A stretch of 61,282 nt of DNA. Source: QAMH01 sp964435565. GTDB taxonomy: Bacteria > Actinomycetota > Coriobacteriia > Coriobacteriales > QAMH01. Location: assembly GCA_964435565.1 (NCBI GenBank), contig CAYSZR010000004.1:1-61282 (forward strand), given 5' to 3'. Below, in pieces: positions 17,179 through 24,650 of the stretch. A program made the translations under genes and the position numbers. Positions within the stretch are counted from its first letter, which is position 1. Every line of letters starts with the position of its first letter. The notes beneath the pieces were generated by a model. That model did not search any database and was not told the origin of the DNA. It saw only the letters and a list, made by a program, of their open reading frames with translations.

Positions 17179-18282
17179 ATGACCCAAGACGCGCAAGAAA
17201 TAAACGCGGCCAATCCCAAGAAGCTGAGCGGCGGAAAGAAAGCGCTCATAATCATTCTCTCCGTTTTCATCTTCGTTATAGCAGGCTGTTGTGTTGCGCT
17301 TGCGGCAGATGATTCGACGCGCACGCAGAAAGTCCCCGAGAAAACCACGCTCGATGGTCAGATCGATATTTCCGGTATGACGCAAGATGAGCTTAGGCAG
17401 ACGATAAGCTCCCGCGTGAGTAATGGCCTATGTTCGGTTATTTCGCTCGGAGCAGGCGGCAATGGCTATGAAGTCAAGGTTTCCGATGTCGGCTATGTCG
17501 ATATCGAAGGAACGATTGCAGACGCGTTTTCTCCATACGACGTGACGATTTTCGAAAGATTCGCCTCGCGCGCTCTTCAGATCGTGACTGGCGATACGGG
17601 TAACTTCAATGTCAATACGCTGTGCGTTGTCGATCATGATGCACTTGTGAAACGCGTGACTGAGATTGCCAAAGAGGTCGATCGCGATGTTCAAAACGCC
17701 GGCTATCAATACAGTAGCTCGGTGGGCGGTCTTGTCGCAAAGCCAGCGCAGGATGGCATCACGTTGGATGTCGACGCGACGGTGCGCCTGATCGAAGCCG
17801 CTGCTTCATCGCAGACGGACATATCTCCCAACCGCCTTGCCGTGCAGGCGGTCGTCGATACGGAAAAGCCCACATCGCTCGAGCCTGGTCAGGCGATTTT
17901 CGTCGATACGAGCGGCTGTCGCGTCCATCTTTATGAAAACGGTGCAGAAGTTGCAAGCTATGCCTGCACACCTGGTCAGTCGGGCTATGCGACGCCTAAG
18001 GGCGATTTCTATCTGGAATACAAAGATGCTGCGCCTACCTGGATCAATCCACACAGCAGCTGGTCGGAGGGCATGGCCGAGACTATCGGCCCAGGTGCGA
18101 GTAATCCGCTTGGCCTGCGCGCGCTTGCGGTGAGCTGTGGGGGCGGAATCTATATCCATGGGACGACCAATACCGGTCAGCTGGGCAGCCCTGGGAGCCA
18201 TGGCTGCGTCCGGCTTTCGAATAGCAGTATCATCGAGCTGTTCGATCGCGTGTCCGAAGGCATCCCCATCATCATTCGTTAA
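17179..18282 (+). CDS. Membrane-anchored L,D-transpeptidase (YkuD domain)
   Basis: This 367-residue cell-wall enzyme has a short cytoplasmic N-terminus and one membrane helix (residues 22-43, ending in CCVALAA), then an extracytoplasmic region. Residues 55-230 resemble the domain that precedes YkuD in Gram-positive L,D-transpeptidases. The catalytic domain at about 240-367 has IHGTTNTG and the motif SHGCVRLSN, with nucleophile Cys343. It would form 3-3 peptidoglycan cross-links or attach proteins to the wall. The ATG follows GAGAAGG. The gene is followed by two intergenic repeats. Confidence 0.92.
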   Translation: MTQDAQEINAANPKKLSGGKKALIIILSVFIFVIAGCCVALAADDSTRTQKVPEKTTLDGQIDISGMTQDELRQTISSRVSNGLCSVISLGAGGNGYEVKVSDVGYVDIEGTIADAFSPYDVTIFERFASRALQIVTGDTGNFNVNTLCVVDHDALVKRVTEIAKEVDRDVQNAGYQYSSSVGGLVAKPAQDGITLDVDATVRLIEAAASSQTDISPNRLAVQAVVDTEKPTSLEPGQAIFVDTSGCRVHLYENGAEVASYACTPGQSGYATPKGDFYLEYKDAAPTWINPHSSWSEGMAETIGPGASNPLGLRALAVSCGGGIYIHGTTNTGQLGSPGSHGCVRLSNSSIIELFDRVSEGIPIIIR

Positions 18283-18302
18283 CCAAGCATTTGCAATGAG
18301 AC

Positions 18303-18337
18303 CATTTGCAATTAAAGGTAGCCTTTGATGAAAATGG
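18303..18337 (+). repeat. GTAG-type palindromic repeat, copy 1 of a pair
   Basis: The core TTTGCAATTAAAGG-TAG-CCTTTGAT followed by AAAATGG folds into a hairpin with a TAG loop. It starts 21 bp after the L,D-transpeptidase stop and lies 35 bp before a second, better preserved copy. It belongs to the dispersed family described in the findings. A truncated left arm (CATTTGCAATGAG) lies just upstream at 18289-18301. Confidence 0.8.
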
Positions 18338-18372
18338 TTTTTGGCAAAAATAGCTCTTGAACAGCGCGTATT

Positions 18373-18408
18373 CATTTGCAATTAAAGGTAGCCCTTGATT
18401 GCAAATGG
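18373..18408 (+). repeat. GTAG-type palindromic repeat, copy 2 of a pair
   Basis: CATTTGCAATTAAAGG-TAG-CCcTTGATTGCAAATGG has nearly full-length arms. The outer CATTTGCAAT pairs with ATTGCAAATG, giving a stem of about 16 bp with one mismatch. It is the clearest example of the complete element in the window. Confidence 0.85.
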
Positions 18409-18526
18409 CTGTACGCGCGCTACAGGTCACGGATTTACAACGGTTTTGGGCGGTCACTTCACACATGTGGCAAAAACGCTCATTATCGAACAAACAATGT
18501 TTGTGCCCGGACAGAGGAGAAGCTAC

Positions 18527-19087
18527 ATGGCATCTGAACTACATCTCGAGCTGAGCGAATCTGCAACGCGCAAATCCATCTTCGGCCAGCTCGTTAGCGC
18601 GACGCCCGAAGCCCGACGACGCAATATCGGAGTCGTGGTGGGAAGCGGAAGCATTCCTGAAAAGGCGCAGCTGCACGACCTTGCCGCAGTTGAAGAGGCA
18701 ATCGATGCTTCGGTTGCCAGCGATTGGGCCAAAGAGCGTGCAAAACAGGTGTATCGTATCCTTGCGGAAGCCGAAAGCGCTGTTCATGGTGTGCCTATCG
18801 AGCAGACGCATTTCCACGAAGTCGGTCTTGGCATGACGGTGCGCGAGATTTTGGGTATGTGCGTTTCGATCGAGCAGATAGCACCGGATAAGATCACGGC
18901 GACCCAGGTGCAGACAGGCAGCGGAACAATCGAATGCGAGCATGGCGTTCTTGAGATTCCTGCTCCCGCTACAGCGTCGATTCTGAAACGTTACGCCATC
19001 CCGCTTTGCGATGAAAAGCTCGAAGGCGAGCTATGCACGCCAACATCTGCAGCGTTTATCGCTTGTTTCGTGGAGGAATATAGATGA
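18527..19087 (+). CDS. Short LarC-like (DUF111) protein coupled to an Hsp70
   Basis: This 186-residue protein resembles the middle part of LarC, the nickel-inserting enzyme of the nickel-pincer cofactor pathway (about 400 residues). It has AEAESAVHGVPIEQTHFHEVG (residues 81-100, histidines H95 and H97) followed by GSGTIECEHGVLEIPAPAT and GELCTPTSAAFIA, all typical of the DUF111 core. The N-terminal GISGDM-like region and the C-terminal domain are missing. Residues 1-60 look unrelated. Whether it still binds nickel is unknown. The ATG at 18527 follows AGAGGAGAAG. Its stop overlaps the start of the Hsp70 gene (ATGA), so both are made together. No larA, larB or larE is in the window. Confidence 0.7.
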   Translation: MASELHLELSESATRKSIFGQLVSATPEARRRNIGVVVGSGSIPEKAQLHDLAAVEEAIDASVASDWAKERAKQVYRILAEAESAVHGVPIEQTHFHEVGLGMTVREILGMCVSIEQIAPDKITATQVQTGSGTIECEHGVLEIPAPATASILKRYAIPLCDEKLEGELCTPTSAAFIACFVEEYR

Positions 19088-20565
19088 GCAGACTCATTGG
19101 CATCGACCTTGGCACGACCAATTCCTGCGTTGCGGTAATGGAAGGTGGCCGTCCTGTTGTCATCGCCAACGCCGAAGGCTCACGCACAACGCCGTCCGTC
19201 GTCGCATTCTCGAAGAAAGGCGAACGCCTGGTGGGCGAAGTGGCAAAGCGCCAGGCTGCGATGAATCCCGAGCGCACCATCTCTTCTATCAAGCGCCAGA
19301 TGGGAAGCACACGCTCGGTGCAGATCGATCGAAAGAACTATCTTCCGCAGGAGATTTCAGCGATTATCCTGGACAAGCTCAAACGCGACGCCGAAAAGTA
19401 CCTCGGCGAAACGGTGATCGATGCGGTCATCACGGTACCTGCGTATTTCACCGATGCGCAGCGCCAAGCGACCAAGGATGCCGGTACGATTGCCGGTCTT
19501 AACGTGCAACGCATCGTCAATGAACCCACTGCAGCGGCGCTTGCCTACGGTGTCGATAAAGAAGAAAACAAGGCCGTTATGGTCTACGACCTGGGCGGCG
19601 GCACCTTCGACGTCTCGATCCTCTCCATTCAAGGCGGGGTTATCGAAGTGCTTGCCACTGCCGGCGACAATCAGCTGGGTGGCGACGATTTCGATAAGCG
19701 TCTTACCGATGAGCTTCTCCGTCGTTTCAAAAGTGATACCGGCGTCGATGTCTCACGCGATCATGCTGCAATGAATCGCCTGGTTGAAGCTGCGGAAACA
19801 GCCAAAAAGGACCTCTCATCAGTAAGCACGACTTCGATTAACTTGCCATTTTTGGCAAGCAGCAAAGGTCAACCGGTACATTTCGAGACACAGGTGACCC
19901 GTGCTCAGTTCGAGAAGATGACGGCTGACTTGGTCGAGCGCACGATGGAACCGTGCAGACGCGCTCTCCACGACGCCCATATGAACCCGGGAGATATCGG
20001 CAAAGTGCTGATGGTGGGTGGTTCGAGTCGTATCCCCGCGGTGAAGCTTGCCGTGAAAAATCTCACGGGTAAAGATCCCTCTGAAACCATCAACCCCGAT
20101 GAAAGCGTTGCGATGGGGGCATGCCTGCAGGCCGGCGTCCTGTCCGGCGATGTGGGTGGATTACTTCTGCTCGATGTGACACCGCACTCTTTGGGCATCG
20201 AGGTCGTCAACGATTGCATGTCGGTTTTGATTGCGCGTAATTCGACATTGCCGACGATGAAAAGCGACATATACACGACTGTTTCCCCCATGCAGACGAC
20301 TGTCGAAATCAATGTTTTGCAGGGTGAGAGCCAGCGCGCCAGCGAAAACACCTCTCTGGGTAAATTCCGCCTTGGCGGTTTGCGTCTGGGCATGAACAAG
20401 CCGCAGATCGAGGTCACCTTTCAGATAGACGCTAACGGCATCGTGCATGTCACCGCCAAAGACCTTGGGACGAATAAGGCCGCCAATATTTCTATTGAAG
20501 GTTCATCCAATATGTCGCAACGTCAGATCGAGGCGGCAAGCAAACGTCTGACCGATGGCAAATAG
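19084..20565 (+). CDS. Lidless Hsp70 (DnaK-like) chaperone
   Basis: This 493-residue Hsp70 has a complete nucleotide-binding domain: GIDLGTTNSCVAVMEGG, DLGGGTFDVSIL and GGSSRIPAVK. The interdomain linker GLLLLDVTPHSLGIE leads into a beta-sandwich substrate-binding domain containing VNVLQGE-like VLQGESQRASENTSLGKF. It stops soon after the beta domain, so the alpha-helical lid and the C-terminal tail of normal DnaK (about 610-640 residues) are absent. No grpE or dnaJ is nearby, so this is probably a specialised paralog, not the housekeeping DnaK. The start overlaps the LarC-like gene (ATGA). It may be dedicated to that partner; this is inference. Confidence 0.88.
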   Translation: MSRLIGIDLGTTNSCVAVMEGGRPVVIANAEGSRTTPSVVAFSKKGERLVGEVAKRQAAMNPERTISSIKRQMGSTRSVQIDRKNYLPQEISAIILDKLKRDAEKYLGETVIDAVITVPAYFTDAQRQATKDAGTIAGLNVQRIVNEPTAAALAYGVDKEENKAVMVYDLGGGTFDVSILSIQGGVIEVLATAGDNQLGGDDFDKRLTDELLRRFKSDTGVDVSRDHAAMNRLVEAAETAKKDLSSVSTTSINLPFLASSKGQPVHFETQVTRAQFEKMTADLVERTMEPCRRALHDAHMNPGDIGKVLMVGGSSRIPAVKLAVKNLTGKDPSETINPDESVAMGACLQAGVLSGDVGGLLLLDVTPHSLGIEVVNDCMSVLIARNSTLPTMKSDIYTTVSPMQTTVEINVLQGESQRASENTSLGKFRLGGLRLGMNKPQIEVTFQIDANGIVHVTAKDLGTNKAANISIEGSSNMSQRQIEAASKRLTDGK

Positions 20566-20678
20566 ATAGGGCATCGTCAGTCACGCTTGTCACGTTTTAT
20601 CGTGCCCGGTGTCGTTTGTACGCGGCATCGGGTATCATTGAGCTTCGTTTGCATGCGTCTCACGGGAGGGAATAGCGC

Positions 20679-22475
20679 GTGGAGAAAAGTACGAGCAAGA
20701 AAATTGTCATCCCCACAATCGCGTCGATCGTGATCATCGGGGTCCTGTACTATGTGACGATCCCGCCAATCAACATTCAAAGCGTTGACTTTTGGTGGTT
20801 CTTCATCTGGTGTCTGCTCATCGTTGCGGTCTGCTTCGGCGTCCCTCGAGCACATGAGACATCGACCAATGCGATTTCTGATTTTCTGGACGGATTGAAC
20901 CGCGAGGGCTTCGCCTATATTCTGAAATTTCGCGAGCGTCGTACCGATCGTAAGGAAGCAGGAGAAAACGGCGAGAAAAGCAAAGACGCGGCAGGGCGTG
21001 GCTGGCTTTTCAAGATAATCGTCGTCATCGTGTTTTTGCTGCTGGGTATCTTCGTGGGCCAGGTTGCGAGTTCGCCGCTCTTCAACGCGCGCGCTTATTC
21101 TAATCTGCTCGATGTGCAAGATGGTAGTTTCTCACAGGATATATCCGAAATCTCGATGAAGAACGTCCCGGTCGTCGATAAAGACACAGCTGTGCGTTTA
21201 GGGTCGCGCACTATCGGTGAGATGAATGATCTGGTCAGCCAGTTCGGCATCGACGAAGGCTATGACTCATATACGCAGATCAACTATCGCAATGCGCCAT
21301 ATCGTGTGGCACCGCTCAATTACGCCGATCCAATAAAGTGGATTATCAACACGTGGAACGGCTTGCCCGGTTTCGTCACCGTCAATATGGCAACGCAGGA
21401 CACCAAGCTCGTGCGTTTGCCCGAAGGCGAGTACATGCATATCTCGACGGGCGAGCATTTCAACAATTATCTGTACAGGTACGTGCGCTTCCAGTATCCC
21501 TTCGAGATGCTGGGCACCGCTGCATTCGAGCTCGATGATAACGGAGCGCCGTATTGGATCGTTCCGACGGTCAAAATGCGCATCGGCCTGTTTGGCGGCG
21601 AGGATTATGACGGCGCCATCTTGGTCAACGCCTGCACGGGCGAGACGGTCAAGTACGATGCTCAAGATGTCCCCACATGGGTTGATAAGGTCTATACCGC
21701 GGATTTGGTCTACAAGCAGCTCGGCTATTACGGAAAGTACCGCAGCGGCTTCATCAATGCATATATCGGTCAGTCTGGCGTGCTTGTTCCTACAGGATCC
21801 AAGTCAGTCGGCACGACCAATAAGAGCACGAGCTCGACGTCCGGTTACAACTATCTTGCCATCAACGATGACGTCTTTATGTACACGGGCATGACAAGCG
21901 CAAACAGCGATGAGTCGCTTGTCGGTTTCACGCTAATCAACCTGCGAACTAAAGAAACCCGTTATTACACATGTGCGGGTGCTACGGAATCTTCGGCTAT
22001 GTCATCTGCAGAGGGCCAGGTCCAGCAGATGAGCTATAACGCGACATCACCTCTGCTGCTCAATATCGCAGACCGCCCGACTTATTTCCTATCGCTCAAA
22101 GACGGCGCGGGATTGGTGAAGATGTATGCCTTCATTGACGTGCAGCAGTATCAGATCGTGGGAACGGGGTCGACAGTCGCCGATGCGCAGACAGCCTATA
22201 TCACGGCTCTAACGAAAGACGCGCAGGTCAATCTCGATCAAGATGTGATTGCCAATAGCGGGGTCGTGCCCAAGACCACGGGTACCATCGAGGCCATCGA
22301 AACGGTCGTTACCGATGGGAATACGCGCTATTACTTCAAGCTTGTCGGTGACACGAATATTTACATCGCAGGCATCAGCGCAAACCAGGGGCTGCCGTTT
22401 ATCAAGGTGGGGGCCTCGGTAACGATTACCTATACCGAAAAGGGCAGCGTGCGTGAAGTGACGTCGGTCAGCTGA
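20679..22475 (+). CDS. Membrane-anchored protein with large extracytoplasmic region, unknown function
   Basis: This 598-residue protein has two hydrophobic helices near the N-terminus (about residues 9-30 and 38-58), a charged cytoplasmic loop rich in Lys, Arg and Glu, then a third helix (about 107-130). Roughly 465 residues follow that should lie outside the membrane. Asn/Ser/Thr-rich stretches (TNKSTSSTSGYN) and a final small beta-rich region (GTIEAIETVV to the end) are visible. I do not recognise the family with confidence. The GTG start follows GGGAGGG. It lies 113 bp after the Hsp70 gene and ends at a strong terminator. A cell-envelope role is likely from topology only. Confidence 0.75.
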   Translation: MEKSTSKKIVIPTIASIVIIGVLYYVTIPPINIQSVDFWWFFIWCLLIVAVCFGVPRAHETSTNAISDFLDGLNREGFAYILKFRERRTDRKEAGENGEKSKDAAGRGWLFKIIVVIVFLLLGIFVGQVASSPLFNARAYSNLLDVQDGSFSQDISEISMKNVPVVDKDTAVRLGSRTIGEMNDLVSQFGIDEGYDSYTQINYRNAPYRVAPLNYADPIKWIINTWNGLPGFVTVNMATQDTKLVRLPEGEYMHISTGEHFNNYLYRYVRFQYPFEMLGTAAFELDDNGAPYWIVPTVKMRIGLFGGEDYDGAILVNACTGETVKYDAQDVPTWVDKVYTADLVYKQLGYYGKYRSGFINAYIGQSGVLVPTGSKSVGTTNKSTSSTSGYNYLAINDDVFMYTGMTSANSDESLVGFTLINLRTKETRYYTCAGATESSAMSSAEGQVQQMSYNATSPLLLNIADRPTYFLSLKDGAGLVKMYAFIDVQQYQIVGTGSTVADAQTAYITALTKDAQVNLDQDVIANSGVVPKTTGTIEAIETVVTDGNTRYYFKLVGDTNIYIAGISANQGLPFIKVGASVTITYTEKGSVREVTSVS

Positions 22476-22491
22476 CGGACAAGCTGAATTT

Positions 22492-22552
22492 GCGCAAGAC
22501 GATGATGGGCCGATTCTCCGGGGTTTTCGGGGGATCGGCCTTTGTCTTGCGT
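22492..22552. terminator. Strong bidirectional terminator hairpin
   Basis: The long imperfect stem GCAAGAC...GGCCGAT / ATCGGCC...GTCTTGC, with a C/G-rich inner stem, lies between two convergent stop codons (22475 plus, 22568 minus). It should terminate both transcripts. Confidence 0.75.
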
Positions 22553-22567
22553 ATGAACGTGCGGCAT

Positions 22568-23712
22568 TTATCCGGAAACGGCTTGATCTTGATAGAGGGT
22601 TTTGACGATATCGCGGTCAAGGTCGTCTGCAAGCACCTTACTCGAATAGATCATCGAATGCGAAAGGCAGGAGTCCTTGCACAGGTGGCAGTTTACGCAT
22701 AATGACGGTCGGAAGGTGAGCGTAGCCTCGCCGTCGTCCACTGCGTATTCGAGCGCCTGGGTAATGCACATTTTTGCACACGTCCCGCAGTGGCGGCACC
22801 GATCGGGGTCGATGTCGACAGATGCCCAGAAGCGCGTGTCGACGGTNNNNNNNNNNCGGCGTCGGCGTGGTTGGCCGATGCCTGGATGCTGCCGATGCGG
22901 TCGAGCATGGTAAGCAGACGCACGCTTCGATAACTGTCGGCGGCAAAGCGCTCGTCGGATCTCATGACGATCTGTCGGTCCTTGTCCTCGGGTTCTTCTC
23001 CGGTAAACGAACCGATAGCGCTGTTCACGGCACTCCAGGCAAACTCGAGCGCCGATGCGCCAGATTGCTTGAATGCCTCGCGTCTGTCCGATTTGATGAC
23101 CGGGCCCTTTGCGTTCGTCTTTTCGATGCGCAGGCTGTCTGGAACAGTGTCAAGCGTTCGGAGCATGCCCTCTGTATTCCAGAGTTCGAGCACGTTTTGA
23201 GCGCTTTCGATCATCGTATCTAGGTAAGGTTGCGTGCAATCGACATCGCAGTCTTCGCACCCACAGGTAAAAAGGACGACGCGTTTGAAGTGCAATGCGA
23301 ACATGCCGGTTATAAGATATTCATCGAGATAATTCAAACAGGGCAAGACGACGACGCGTGACGTGTCGACTGACTGCTTGTGAGCGTGACGAGCGCAGAT
23401 GAATGCCGCGCTCCCCGCATTGCGTCTGGCTGACTCGCGCGCCTGTCGGACGATTTCATTGGGTGCAGGGGCGGTTGTGAGCATGGCCTGCGTTGGGCAG
23501 GCGGCGACGCAAGCCCCACAATCTGTGCAGCTTTCGGAATCGATTGAAAGCCTGCCCAAAGAACGCTTGATGGCATCGTGTTGGCATGCAGAAAGACAGC
23601 TTCGGCATCGAGAATGCCAGTTACGTATAAACACGCAACGTTTGGGCACGACTGAAATCGATGATGCGGCCAGCTTGTCCGAGATGTTCTGTATGGTTTC
23701 GATCTTGTTCAT
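22568..23712 (-). CDS. Multi-cluster 4Fe-4S ferredoxin protein, interrupted by an assembly gap
   Basis: This soluble iron-sulfur protein has about 370 visible residues on both sides of a 10-N gap. The N-terminal half has CRSCLSACQ and CTDCGACVAACP. A central segment, VVVLPCLNYLDEYLITG to FTCGCEDCDVDC, recalls cysteine-rich HdrA/MvhD-type electron-transfer modules. After the gap the frame continues with CRHCGTCAKMC and CVNCHLCKDSC, then a short tail ending at 22568. The frame is off by one across the 10 N: the true gap length must be 2 modulo 3, or a frameshift exists. It is the second gene of a minus-strand pair, 2 bp after the DUF4190-like gene. Its redox partner is not evident. Confidence 0.75.
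22847..22856. other. Assembly gap (10 N)
   Basis: Ten consecutive N lie inside the ferredoxin gene. The reading frames on the two sides do not join with a 10-base gap, so the length is probably a placeholder. Residues at the junction are unknown. Confidence 0.99.
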
Positions 23713-23714
23713 GG

Positions 23715-24494
23715 TCAGCCTATATACATATCATAGGCGAGCGCATCGACTTCCGCATCATCGACACGCCATTTTCCGTCTCGTTTCGTCATGACGAAGC
23801 TGGTCTCGCGTGTTCGTGGCGGGGTTTCGTTCATGGCTTCCTTGACCACCTTGCTATTGTCTTGCTGGGTTTGGCCAGGGGCCGCATTCGAGGCGGCGAG
23901 TTTTTTCTGAATGGTTTGGGCTAGATCGCTCAAATTGTTCGAGGTGATGGTTGCCGTGACGGTAGCTGTCGTGATGGTGGCGCCGTCTGATTCGGCGGTT
24001 TTTACGGAAACGTTCGTGATCTTGCTCGCCGCTCCATTGAAAAGCCAGTTTATGAGCTCATCTTTGCTTACGCCTAGAGAGTTCAGGGGAATACCGGCCT
24101 TGGTTTCGAATGCCCTATCGATTGCAGAGGATATTGCCGTGCGTTCCTTTGCGGGGGGATTAGTCGTTTGTTCGAGCGTTTGGGTGGCAGCTCTTCTTGC
24201 CGCACCTTGGTCTTCCGTGAATTGTCCAAATCCGATTCCCAAAACGATCGACAGGATGATTGCGGCGACTATCTGGATGCATGAGACGGCTATGCCGAGG
24301 GCGCTGCAGGTCCTTCCATTGCGGGCGTTCGTGTTGCCGGGGTTTTCAAGAAGCGCCCGTTTGCTCTTCACTATTCCCACGATGCCCAATATGAACCCGA
24401 TGACGCCGGTTAGAATGCCGAAGACGATGGAGAGAATGCCAAGAACAAGCGGTGCGCTGCCCGCCTGCTTCTTGTGTGATTCGGTCTCGTCCAT
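23715..24494 (-). CDS. DUF4190-like membrane protein with extracytoplasmic C-terminal domain
   Basis: This protein of about 259 residues begins with a DUF4190-like double helix (LGILSIVFGILTGVIGFILG, then a loop with KSKRALLENPGN, then a second helix, ALGIAVSCIQIVAAIILSIV). A domain of about 170 residues follows on the outer face. Its C-terminal region (NVSVKTAESDGATITTATVTATITSNN, ending KRDGKWRVDD) resembles the DUF5105/DUF4878-type cystatin-like folds of surface proteins. I place the start at 24494 because GAGGAG lies six bases upstream; a TTG at 24527 would extend it. It is followed closely by the ferredoxin gene. Its function is unknown. Confidence 0.75.
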   Translation of the reverse strand: MDETESHKKQAGSAPLVLGILSIVFGILTGVIGFILGIVGIVKSKRALLENPGNTNARNGRTCSALGIAVSCIQIVAAIILSIVLGIGFGQFTEDQGAARRAATQTLEQTTNPPAKERTAISSAIDRAFETKAGIPLNSLGVSKDELINWLFNGAASKITNVSVKTAESDGATITTATVTATITSNNLSDLAQTIQKKLAASNAAPGQTQQDNSKVVKEAMNETPPRTRETSFVMTKRDGKWRVDDAEVDALAYDMYIG

Positions 24495-24585
24495 GCGCAT
24501 CTCCTCGTTTCGGGGCGCCTCGGTCAATCGTGTTATTATACATAACCTGCGTCATTGCCTTTGACCTGTATGCGCGCTGAATACG

Positions 24586-24613
24586 TTTCGTTTTGCGTGG
24601 CAGGTGCTACAAT
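24586..24613 (+). promoter_or_regulatory. Candidate sigma-70 promoter for the MetRS gene
   Basis: TTTCGT at 24586-24591 and TACAAT at 24608-24613 are separated by 16 bp and lie 37 bp upstream of the chosen start codon. The -10 box is good and the -35 box weak. Confidence 0.45.
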
Positions 24614-24650
24614 CATCCACCGAGTGAATATCCTTGAGGAAAGGCTGCAC

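Noticed and set aside
18395..18526. Upstream extension of the LarC-like gene
   Set aside because: It would start inside an intergenic repeat, has no ribosome binding site and encodes no family sequence; the ATG at 18527 has AGAGGAGAAG before it.
22693..22846. Open frame continuing from the ferredoxin gene across the N run
   Set aside because: The continuation is out of frame with the real fourth-cluster motif CRHCGTCAKMC and results only from the placeholder gap length.
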